This document shows positions 53,615-61,477 of a stretch of 64,000 nt of DNA, one piece after another. The notes beneath the pieces were generated by a model, which saw nothing but the letters and a program-made list of their open reading frames with translations, did no database searches and was not told the origin of the DNA. The translations under genes were made by a program, and so were the position numbers. The first letter of the stretch is position 1. Every line of letters starts with the position of its first letter. This DNA comes from an uncultured Psychroserpens sp. GTDB lineage: Bacteria > Bacteroidota > Bacteroidia > Flavobacteriales > Flavobacteriaceae. The DNA is taken from NCBI GenBank assembly GCA_947489585.1, contig CANLEE010000006.1:207871-271870 (forward strand), in the 5' to 3' direction.

Positions 53615-55342
53615 ATGGAACATTTCGTCGTATCGGCTCGTAAGTATAGACCACAAACCTTTAAGGATGTTGTTGGTCAGCAAGCTATTACAAATACGTT
53701 ATTGAATGCTATTGAAAATAATCATTTGGCTCAAGCCCTTTTATTTACTGGCCCAAGAGGCGTTGGAAAAACAACATGTGCTCGTATTTTAGCGAAAATG
53801 ATTAACAGCGATGGTTCTGAAACTGAGGATGAAGATTTTGCATTTAACATCTTTGAACTCGATGCTGCATCAAATAACTCTGTAGATGATATTAGAAGTT
53901 TGACAGATCAAGTTCGTATTCCTCCACAAGTTGGCAAATATAAAGTCTATATCATTGATGAGGTACATATGCTCTCTCAAGCCGCATTTAATGCTTTTTT
54001 GAAAACATTAGAAGAACCTCCAAAGCATTGTATATTTATTTTAGCAACGACAGAAAAGCATAAAATCATTCCAACGATATTATCGCGTTGTCAAATTTTT
54101 GATTTTAAACGTATCACAGTAAAAGATGCTAAAGAATACCTGAAATACATCGCTAAAGAACAAGGTATTGATGCTGAAGATGATGCACTCCATATTATAG
54201 CCCAAAAAGCTGATGGTGCTATGCGTGATGCTTTATCAATCTTTGATCGTGTTGTAAGTTTCTCAGGAAAAGAGCTTACAAGACAAGCAGTTACTGAAAA
54301 CCTCAATGTGCTAGATTATGAAACCTATTTTACTAGTACAGATTTAATTTTGGAAAATAAAATTCCTGAATTGTTAATTCAGTTCAATCATACACTATCT
54401 AAAGGTTTTGATGGGCACCATTTTATTGCAGGATTAGCATCTCATTTTAGAGATTTACTCGTTTGTCAAAATGAAAAAACTATTGAGCTCCTTGAAGTGG
54501 GTGATGATACCAAAGCAAAATATGTTGAGCAATCCAGAAAGGCACCACATGCCTTTCTCATTAAAGGTATAGCACTTGCTAATGATTGCGATTTAAAATA
54601 TAAAAACAGCAAAAATCAACGCTTACTAGTTGAACTTTGTCTTATGCAACTTGCCTCTATCACTTTTGATGGAGAAAAAAAAAATAGCAAGCATTACATA
54701 ATTCCACCATCTTATTTTAAAAAGAAAGGAATTACGCCAATCTCTGTAGAATTGCCTAAGACAGAGATATCTGTTGAGGTTTCCGAAGAAAAAACAACAG
54801 TGAATAACGAAGATGTAAAAATCGTTGTTGATGCACCAATTACTGCTGAACTTCCTCGACCAAAACTAGATTTGAATAAAGACCATAGAACTTCTGGACT
54901 TTCCCTAAAGAGTATAAGAGCTAAAAAAGAGCACCAAATACGTCAAATGGAAGTTGTTATTGATGTTGAAGATTTGCCAACAGAAGCTTTTACTGAAGCT
55001 CAGTTTTATGACGCATGGAATGCTTATATCAAACAACTTCACAAAAAAGGAGAAAAAATTATGGCTTCTATTTTAGAAATGAGCAAGCCAACACTAAATA
55101 CTACTACAATTCAACTCGAATTCCCAAATGACACATTAAGAGTTGAGCTTGAAAAATCGCAATACCCATTGATGGAATTTTTGAGAAAATCACTACTCAA
55201 TTACGATTTAAAACTCGATATTAGTGTTAATGAAGAAATCTCCAAAAAGTATGCCTTTACTACTCAAGAAAAGTACGAAAAACTTAAAGAGAAAAACTCA
55301 AATATTGAAGTACTTAGAAAGACGTTTGGCTTGGACATTTAA
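53615..55342 (+). CDS. dnaX: DNA polymerase III subunit gamma/tau
   Basis: A 575-residue clamp-loader ATPase. Domain I has the Walker A GPRGVGKTTCARIL, the Walker B DEVHMLS and sensor I in IFILATTEKHKIIPTILSRC with the SRC motif. The four-cysteine zinc module normally found between Walker A and the ELDAAS box is replaced by an acidic stretch (INSDGSETEDEDFAFNIF). Residues about 380-440 are a variable acidic-basic linker; the C-terminal 120 residues form the tau-like region. The product loads the sliding clamp and couples polymerases at the fork. The lipoprotein gene begins 10 bases after the stop. Confidence 0.95.
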   Translation: MEHFVVSARKYRPQTFKDVVGQQAITNTLLNAIENNHLAQALLFTGPRGVGKTTCARILAKMINSDGSETEDEDFAFNIFELDAASNNSVDDIRSLTDQVRIPPQVGKYKVYIIDEVHMLSQAAFNAFLKTLEEPPKHCIFILATTEKHKIIPTILSRCQIFDFKRITVKDAKEYLKYIAKEQGIDAEDDALHIIAQKADGAMRDALSIFDRVVSFSGKELTRQAVTENLNVLDYETYFTSTDLILENKIPELLIQFNHTLSKGFDGHHFIAGLASHFRDLLVCQNEKTIELLEVGDDTKAKYVEQSRKAPHAFLIKGIALANDCDLKYKNSKNQRLLVELCLMQLASITFDGEKKNSKHYIIPPSYFKKKGITPISVELPKTEISVEVSEEKTTVNNEDVKIVVDAPITAELPRPKLDLNKDHRTSGLSLKSIRAKKEHQIRQMEVVIDVEDLPTEAFTEAQFYDAWNAYIKQLHKKGEKIMASILEMSKPTLNTTTIQLEFPNDTLRVELEKSQYPLMEFLRKSLLNYDLKLDISVNEEISKKYAFTTQEKYEKLKEKNSNIEVLRKTFGLDI

Positions 55343-55352
55343 TGCTTTTATT

Positions 55353-55916
55353 ATGAAAAAAATAGTTCTTTTAGTGCCATGTATTATTCTATTGGTTTTA
55401 ACATCTTGCGATGGCAGAACCAGTAAAAAAGAACGTTTAGAACATGCTATATCTGAGTTTAACAAAAACCAGAAGTTAACTAGCGTAAAACACTATTATC
55501 CTGAAAGTTATGCGGAAACAAAAACTGATTCTTTAATTTCAAAAACATTTAAAGTAAGTATAAAAAACTATACATCTATGGATTCTCAGATTCTTTTAAA
55601 TCAATCAGTGAAAGATCTTAAAATGACATCCAAATATCATCGTTCTTTTGAATCCGAAATAATAGTAACAGTTCAAGATGAAATCATTTTTAAAAGGCAT
55701 ATTTCTGCAGAGAAATTTAGAGATATTTCACCTTCAGAATTTTGGAAAAATGCAACACTTGAACACGTTTGGGTCAATCAAGAGATCTCTAATGATAAAA
55801 AGTTAATATTGGGCATTTCTTTTATAAATCCAAAAAATGAGTCCTATAAACTTTATGAGATGCGCATTGATAAAAGTGGAAACGAACGTTTAACTCTTAT
55901 AGAAGATCATAGTTAA
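55353..55916 (+). CDS. lipoprotein of unknown function
   Basis: The ATG at 55353 gives a 187-residue protein with a lipoprotein signal (LVPCIILLVLTSC, lipidated cysteine at about residue 19). Longer in-frame starts would lie inside dnaX. The mature domain is beta-rich and includes FKVSIKNYTSMDSQ, ESEIIVTVQDEIIFKRHISAE and NPKNESYKLYEMRIDKSGN. It resembles short flavobacterial lipoproteins without assigned function. It sits 10 bases after dnaX and two bases before miaE, so the three are probably one operon. Confidence 0.78.
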   Translation: MKKIVLLVPCIILLVLTSCDGRTSKKERLEHAISEFNKNQKLTSVKHYYPESYAETKTDSLISKTFKVSIKNYTSMDSQILLNQSVKDLKMTSKYHRSFESEIIVTVQDEIIFKRHISAEKFRDISPSEFWKNATLEHVWVNQEISNDKKLILGISFINPKNESYKLYEMRIDKSGNERLTLIEDHS

Positions 55917-55918
55917 TT

Positions 55919-56500
55919 ATGCTTGGATTAAAATTACCAACAGACCCACGTTGGATTAATATTGTAGAAAAAAATATTGAGGACATCCTTACAGACCATG
56001 CTTATTGTGAGCAAAAGGCTGCTAGTACTGCTATTTCTTTAATTGTAAGCTTCCCTGAATATACCGAATTGGTTACCGAAATGATTGCTCTTGTTAAAGA
56101 GGAAATCAGTCACTTTAAAATGGTACATGATAGAATTATTGCCAAAGGCTGGGTTTTAGGTCGTGATAGAAAAGACGATTATGTACTGCAGTTACTGAAA
56201 TTCTTCCCCAAAGGAGGTAGTAGAACAACACAGCTCGTACATAGATTACTATATGCTGCACTAATTGAAGCAAGGAGTTGTGAGCGTTTTAGATTGCTTT
56301 CTGAAGAATTAGAAGATAAAGAACTCGCCGAATTTTATAGAAAGCTTATGGTTAGTGAAGCCAATCATTATACAATGTTTCTCGGGTTTGCTAGACAATA
56401 TGGTGATCGTAAGGAAGTAGACAAGAAATGGAATGAACTTCTTGATTTTGAAGCGGATATCATGAAAGACCTAAGTAAAAACCAAACAATTCATGGCTAA
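55919..56500 (+). CDS. miaE: tRNA 2-methylthio-N6-isopentenyladenosine hydroxylase
   Basis: A 193-residue protein of the MiaE family, a ferritin-like di-iron monooxygenase that hydroxylates the isopentenyl group of ms2i6A in tRNA. Iron-site motifs are ExxH-type: VKEEISHFKMVHDRI and SEANHYTMFLGFARQYGD, with further ligands in DHAYCEQKAASTA and LIEARSCERFRLLSEE. The WVLGRDRKDDYV segment is also family-typical. Full length. It follows the lipoprotein gene by two bases. The minus-strand terminator of the outer-membrane gene lies just after it. Confidence 0.93.
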   Translation: MLGLKLPTDPRWINIVEKNIEDILTDHAYCEQKAASTAISLIVSFPEYTELVTEMIALVKEEISHFKMVHDRIIAKGWVLGRDRKDDYVLQLLKFFPKGGSRTTQLVHRLLYAALIEARSCERFRLLSEELEDKELAEFYRKLMVSEANHYTMFLGFARQYGDRKEVDKKWNELLDFEADIMKDLSKNQTIHG

Positions 56501-56504
56501 TATC

Positions 56505-56535
56505 ATAAAAAAAGCTTCAGTGTAAACTGAAGCTT
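56505..56535 (-). terminator. terminator of the outer-membrane barrel gene
   Basis: AAGCTTCAGT (56512-56521) pairs exactly with ACTGAAGCTT (56526-56535). On the minus strand a T run follows (plus 56505-56511); the plus-strand side has no good T run. Confidence 0.85.
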
Positions 56536-56557
56536 AGTTATTATATACAAGATCGTA

Positions 56558-57094
56558 TTAGATTTTTATACCAAATCCAAATTGAAATGTTGTGTTTTGT
56601 GCTTCTAAACCAGAAACATCTTCATCGAGAATATTGCTTAAACCGTAATGCACTCGCGCATCAACAAATAGTTCGTCGTTTATCATATATTCTACACCTC
56701 CTATACCAGAAAAGGTAAAGGTTGAAAAAGCATCTTGGTCTTTCCATGTTTTTAAACTTACCATTGGGCCAACGCCTAATGTGAATTTTTCACCAATAGC
56801 AAAACGCGCCATAATTGGCAATTGTAGATAGTCTGCTCTTAATGCTTCAGCTTTTGCACCTTCAGCTGAATATTGAATTTCCAAGTAAGCTGAAAAGTTC
56901 TCTGTAATTCCATAATCTACAAACCCACCAAAGGCAAATCCGTTTCTATGTTGGTTACTAAATGTTGCATCAGGATCAAAATCTAAATTTGAGATATTGA
57001 TACCAGCTCTAACCCCATAACTCACTTCTTGAGAAAAAGATACAGTTGTAACGGCTACGAATAATAAAGTAAGTACTATTGATTTCATTTGCAT
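56558..57094 (-). CDS. outer-membrane beta-barrel protein (PorT-like)
   Basis: A 178-residue protein with a signal peptide (IVLTLLFVAVTTVSFSQ). The mature part has eight or so amphipathic beta strands with aromatic ends (VSYGVRAGINISNLDF, FGGFVDYGITENFSAYLEIQYS, MARFAIGEKFTLGVGPMVS, GVEYMINDELFVDARVHYGL), ending with a terminal strand FQFGFGIKI that has the C-terminal aromatic/isoleucine of barrels. This is the small OmpA-like/PorT barrel type common in Bacteroidota. The role is unknown, maybe a porin-like or adhesin barrel. The start could be the first or third codon (57094 or 57088). Confidence 0.88.
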   Translation of the reverse strand: MQMKSIVLTLLFVAVTTVSFSQEVSYGVRAGINISNLDFDPDATFSNQHRNGFAFGGFVDYGITENFSAYLEIQYSAEGAKAEALRADYLQLPIMARFAIGEKFTLGVGPMVSLKTWKDQDAFSTFTFSGIGGVEYMINDELFVDARVHYGLSNILDEDVSGLEAQNTTFQFGFGIKI

Positions 57095-57248
57095 AAGTAT
57101 TTTAATTAGGGTTCTCGTTTTATGAGATTAATATCAAAATTATGCTAGTTTATAGCAAAGATTTGAGACGGCTAATATATAATGAAAATTAAAAATACAA
57201 AACAAATATTGGCTATTCCACTTAAAAATACGCTAAACTGACTAATAA

Positions 57249-58154
57249 TTAGAGGTTTATACTAGAAACTGTATTAAAGTAGATGCTTTTTATAATACCA
57301 TCTGACAATCCTATTTTTGGGACATAGATATCTTTAGCTCCACTCCATTTCATAGCAGAAAGATATATTCTAGTAGCTGGAATGATTACATCTGCTCGAT
57401 CTTGATTGAGCTCAAGCTCTGTAATTCGTTCTTCATAAGAATACCTTCGAAGTTTATTGTAATAAGATGTTAAATAAAAATAGGTTAAAGGCTTACCTGC
57501 AGCCTTACCCGAAATTTTAAATATTTTATTAATGTTTCCTCCCGAACCTATTAAATCTATAGTGTCATACCCTTTCGTTTTAGTCTTTATCCAATCCTCA
57601 AGTTCGTGCCAAGTTTCTTTTTTTACAATATTATTGAGCAAACGTACGGTTCCTATTTTGAACGATTTTGACGCAATTGTTTTTCCTAGGTGAATTACTG
57701 AAAATTCGGTACTACCTCCACCAACATCAACATACAAATACGTTTTATCCTCTTTTATATAAGAGTGCAAATCTGTTGCAGCAATAATTGCTGCTTCTTC
57801 TTCTCCATTAATAATATCAATATCAATTGCTGCTTTTTTAGAAATAAGTTTCACTAGTTCTTTTCCATTATCGGCTTCTCGCATTGCAGAAGTTGCGCAT
57901 GCCTTATATTTGACCACTTTATGTGATTTCATCAACAATTTGAAAGCAGTCATTGTATCAAGCATACGTTTTCTATTGTCTTTGGAAATTTCACCATTTA
58001 AAAACACATCCGCACCAAGACGAATAGGCACACGAACGAGCGATGTTTTTTTAAATTTCACATAAGTATCCTCTTGCTCTACAATACTTGATATTAAAAG
58101 TCTTACAGCATTAGAACCAATGTCAATTGCTGCGTATTTTTTTATGCTTAACAT
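57249..58154 (-). CDS. ppx: Ppx/GppA family exopolyphosphatase
   Basis: A 301-residue ASKHA-fold phosphatase, short compared with E. coli Ppx and matching the single-domain type. Phosphate-binding motifs are AAIDIGSNAVRLLI at the N-terminus and YLYVDVGGGSTEFSVI in the middle, with SAMREADNG and GSGGNINKIF further along. It removes terminal phosphate from polyphosphate or pppGpp. The stop of ppk1 lies two bases before its start, so synthesis and degradation genes are co-transcribed. Confidence 0.92.
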   Translation of the reverse strand: MLSIKKYAAIDIGSNAVRLLISSIVEQEDTYVKFKKTSLVRVPIRLGADVFLNGEISKDNRKRMLDTMTAFKLLMKSHKVVKYKACATSAMREADNGKELVKLISKKAAIDIDIINGEEEAAIIAATDLHSYIKEDKTYLYVDVGGGSTEFSVIHLGKTIASKSFKIGTVRLLNNIVKKETWHELEDWIKTKTKGYDTIDLIGSGGNINKIFKISGKAAGKPLTYFYLTSYYNKLRRYSYEERITELELNQDRADVIIPATRIYLSAMKWSGAKDIYVPKIGLSDGIIKSIYFNTVSSINL

Positions 58155-58156
58155 AC

Positions 58157-60208
58157 TTAAGAATTCAGTTTTTCTTCAAAATAATCGTAAAGTGCAAATT
58201 GGGCTCTTACTTTTGGGTTGTCATTTTTACGATAGTTATTACTTTGAGTTTCGTCAATGACTCTAGCTTTAACATTATCATTCCAGCAAATATCGAAAAT
58301 ATCTAATAACTCTTGTTTAATATCATCTTGATATATTGGGCAACTCACTTCTACTCTATTTTCGATATTACGAGTCATCCAATCTGCAGAAGAAATATAG
58401 ACTTTAGTATCATTATCATTACAAAATATATAAAGTCGTGTATGCTCTAAAAACTTGTCAATAATACTAATAACTTCAATATTTTCGCTCATACCTTTAA
58501 TTCCAGGTATCAAACAACAAATTCCTCTAACAATCATCTGAATTTTTACACCAGCTCTACTAGCTTCATAGAGTTTATCAATCATTTTATAACTTGAAAT
58601 ACTGTTCAATTTCAGTTTAATAAAAGCAGGTTTACCTTTTTTCACATTTTCAATTTCTGTATCAATTAAAGCGAATAGTTTTGATTTTGTATAGTGAGGA
58701 GATGTTATAATGTGTTTATATCGGTGAATTCTATAGTTGGTATCAAAGAAATTAAACACTTTGTTAACATCTTTCAAAACTTTTTGATTAGCTGTAAACA
58801 AAGTGAAGTCTGTATAAATTTTCGCAGTAGATTCATTAAAGTTCCCAGTACTAATAAAACCATAGCGCTTCAGAGTATTGTTTTCTTCTCTCTCTAAAAC
58901 ACAAATTTTACTATGCACCTTCAAGCCAGAAACTCCAAAAAGCATATTGATACCTTCATCTTGCATCTGTTCAGCGTAGTCAATATTGGCTTGCTCATCA
59001 AAACGCGCTCTAAGCTCGATAACAACTGTAACTTTTTTACCGTTTTTGGCTGCATTTATAAGTGAACTGGCAATATGAGAAATTTGCGCTAATCTATAGA
59101 TGGTAATTTTTATAGTTTTGACTTGTGGATCAAGTGCTGCTTCACGCAAAAATTTTACAACATAAGAGAACGTTTGATATGGTGTATGCAATAAATAATC
59201 TTTAGTGGCTATAGTATTAAAGATACTATGCTCTAAACTCAGCCCTTTTACTTGTAAAGGGTCAATTTTTTTATACAATAAATCATGGCGACCGAGACTT
59301 GGAAACCCCATATAATCTCTACGATTATGGTATCTGCCACCAGGAATAACACTATCTTTAGAGTCAATTCCCATTTTTGACATTAAAAATTCTAATGTTG
59401 CTTCATCTATAGTTTTATCATAGACAAAGCGTACAGGATCACCAATTTGTCGGTCTTTTACGCTATCAGAAATTTTCTCTATAAAACTCTTACTCAAATC
59501 ACTATCGAAATCTAATTCACCATCACGAGTAATTTTAATCATATTAGCTGTAATACTACTATAATTAAAAATATTGAAAATATCATCAAGGCAGTAACGC
59601 AACAAATCATCTAAAATCATGATATAGCAATTACCACCTTTACTTGGAAGCACCACAAAACGTTCCATAGATTTAGAAATCTCTATGAGAGCAAATTGCT
59701 TTTGGTTATTGCTTAACTCCATCTTTACAGCTAAATAAGCAGCACTATCCTGCAGATGTGGCAGTTTGACCATGTCATTTAAAATGATGGTCACTAAGGC
59801 TGGGCTAACCTGTTGCAAGAAATAATTTTTTATAAACTTATGCTGTTCATCATCAACTTGGGTTTCATCAATAATGTATATCTTTTCATTTTCAAGTTTC
59901 TTTTGAATGTTACTCAATATATCCAGACTCTTGCTTTGCTGCTTAATAACAACTTGAGTGATGATTTCCAACAAATCAGCAGCTTTAATTCCTAGCTCGC
60001 TTTTTCCTCCTTTACCTGCTTCATCAATTCGTTTTACAGTAGCGTAACGCACTTTAAAGAATTCATCTAAATTATTTGAAAATATACCCAAGAAACGAAA
60101 ACGCTCAATTAATGGTACACTTTCATCAGCTGCTTCTTGTAATACTCGTTCATTAAAATGAAGCCAACTTAATTCTCTATTTATATAATTGTTTTTGTCT
60201 TTTGTCAT
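58157..60208 (-). CDS. ppk1: polyphosphate kinase 1
   Basis: A 683-residue enzyme that makes polyphosphate from ATP reversibly. The N-terminal domain starts YINRELSWLHFNERVLQEA. The head domain carries FRFLGIFSNNLDEFFKVRYA. The catalytic domains include the phosphohistidine region GLKVHSKICVLERE and the FISTGNFNESTAKIYTDFTL block, then RGICCLIPGIKG and SADWMTRNIENRVE. The length is typical. Its ATG overlaps the sixA stop by one base and its stop lies two bases before ppx, so the three genes are one operon on the minus strand. Confidence 0.95.
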   Translation of the reverse strand: MTKDKNNYINRELSWLHFNERVLQEAADESVPLIERFRFLGIFSNNLDEFFKVRYATVKRIDEAGKGGKSELGIKAADLLEIITQVVIKQQSKSLDILSNIQKKLENEKIYIIDETQVDDEQHKFIKNYFLQQVSPALVTIILNDMVKLPHLQDSAAYLAVKMELSNNQKQFALIEISKSMERFVVLPSKGGNCYIMILDDLLRYCLDDIFNIFNYSSITANMIKITRDGELDFDSDLSKSFIEKISDSVKDRQIGDPVRFVYDKTIDEATLEFLMSKMGIDSKDSVIPGGRYHNRRDYMGFPSLGRHDLLYKKIDPLQVKGLSLEHSIFNTIATKDYLLHTPYQTFSYVVKFLREAALDPQVKTIKITIYRLAQISHIASSLINAAKNGKKVTVVIELRARFDEQANIDYAEQMQDEGINMLFGVSGLKVHSKICVLEREENNTLKRYGFISTGNFNESTAKIYTDFTLFTANQKVLKDVNKVFNFFDTNYRIHRYKHIITSPHYTKSKLFALIDTEIENVKKGKPAFIKLKLNSISSYKMIDKLYEASRAGVKIQMIVRGICCLIPGIKGMSENIEVISIIDKFLEHTRLYIFCNDNDTKVYISSADWMTRNIENRVEVSCPIYQDDIKQELLDIFDICWNDNVKARVIDETQSNNYRKNDNPKVRAQFALYDYFEEKLNS

Positions 60209-60693
60209 TACTTAAGATCTCTAGGGAAAATCATTAATTCTGTTTTGCCATTATTAATATCTGGCCATGTATTTGCATCAAATGATATACAAACCAATCC
60301 ACTTGTAGGCAGATTATCAATATAAACATCACCAAATATATTGCAAATAGATGTGAAAGCATGATTATGTCCAAAAATCATAACATTTTCATAATTTTCA
60401 CTTACGCTTTTGAGAAAATTAATCACATTTTCACCTCCAAAATCATAGAGGTTTTCTGCAATATTTAGTTTTTCAGTTTTAATGTTTAAATTTTTCATGA
60501 AAATTTCACATGTTGAAAAAGCTCTATTTGCTGGACTTGAAAAAACAATATCTGGCTCTACAAACTTGCCTTTAAAAGCATTAGAAACTAATTCTGCATC
60601 TTTAAACCCTCTTTTTTTTAAAGGCCTATCTCTATCTCCAACTTGGTGTTCCCAAGACGATTTTGCGTGTCTAATAAGTATAATTCTTTTCAT
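60208..60693 (-). CDS. sixA: SixA-type histidine phosphatase
   Basis: A 161-residue histidine phosphatase of the phosphoglycerate-mutase-like clan. The catalytic RHG-type motif is LIRHAKSSW at the N-terminus and the second histidine is in FGHNHAF near residue 110. SixA proteins dephosphorylate histidine phosphotransfer domains. The gene is the first of the sixA-ppk1-ppx operon and its stop overlaps the ppk1 start. That position suggests a link with phosphate or polyphosphate signalling, but no direct substrate can be read from the sequence. Confidence 0.88.
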   Translation of the reverse strand: MKRIILIRHAKSSWEHQVGDRDRPLKKRGFKDAELVSNAFKGKFVEPDIVFSSPANRAFSTCEIFMKNLNIKTEKLNIAENLYDFGGENVINFLKSVSENYENVMIFGHNHAFTSICNIFGDVYIDNLPTSGLVCISFDANTWPDINNGKTELMIFPRDLK

Positions 60694-60994
60694 CTATATT
60701 CGATTAAATGCAAATTTTATCGATAAAATGTTGCATATTTCCGTTTTAACGAGTATTTTGCCCTCTTTAACATTTAAATTTGCCAAAGGTATTAGTAATC
60801 AGTTCATTTGTTTAGTTAAATTAATGTTTAATGACCCCAAATCAAAAATATATTAATATATCCATTTACCACGCATTGGTTACCAATGTTCTTCCCTCAA
60901 AAAATTGGAAATCTGATAAAGGTCAAAAGACTTAAAACAGTTACGATTATTTTAAATTAAATCGCTAAGCGAAATTATAGTTAAATATTATACT
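60694..60994. other. intergenic region between sixA and the adhesin partner gene
   Basis: About 300 AT-rich bases between two divergent genes. It should hold both promoters. TACCTTTG on the minus strand (plus 60784-60791) and TAAATTTG on the plus strand (60775-60782) are candidate -7 elements, without clear -33 partners. No RNA gene, repeat or plausible open frame is seen. Confidence 0.5.
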
Positions 60995-61444
60995 ATGAAA
61001 AAAATTACTACGATAATGCTAGTTTGTATTGCAACGCTATGTACGTATGGACAACAAACTCTTGAGTTAAAGGTAAAGAAGTCTTCGGATTCACCTAATA
61101 CAGCTTCTGAACACCTATATCTTATTGAGATTGTCAATACAAAAGATAAAGCTCAGGAATTCACTATTGTTTCGGAAAATAAAACTTGTCAAGACATTCA
61201 ACAATCAAAACAAGTACAACTAAAAAAACAAGTTTTAACTGCTCAAAATAAAAATGTGTTTAAAACTGGAGTTATAAAAGGAAAAAGCTCAAAAGATTTC
61301 TATATCAAAATTTCTCGAAATCCAGACACTCCTCTCGGAAAATGGAATTGCATTGAAATAAGAGCGATTTCTGATGATACAAAAACTATCAGTAATACGC
61401 TTACGATAAAATCCCAAATCCCAGATCCAAAAAATTTCAACTAG
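60995..61444 (+). CDS. small secreted protein next to the HYR adhesin, unknown function
   Basis: A 149-residue protein with a signal peptide (ITTIMLVCIATLCTYGQ). The mature part is a single beta-rich domain, perhaps Ig/Fn3-like: LELKVKKSSDSP, EHLYLIEIVNTKDKAQEF, VIKGKSSKDFYIKISRN and TPLGKWNCIEIRA, with two cysteines (in NKTCQD and WNCIE) that could form a disulfide. It is 33 bases upstream of the large adhesin start, on the same strand, so it is probably a co-expressed partner such as a chaperone or accessory surface component. No family is recognised. Confidence 0.78.
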   Translation: MKKITTIMLVCIATLCTYGQQTLELKVKKSSDSPNTASEHLYLIEIVNTKDKAQEFTIVSENKTCQDIQQSKQVQLKKQVLTAQNKNVFKTGVIKGKSSKDFYIKISRNPDTPLGKWNCIEIRAISDDTKTISNTLTIKSQIPDPKNFN

Positions 61445-61477
61445 TCTTTTGACTAGTTTATTAACAAACTGTTACTT

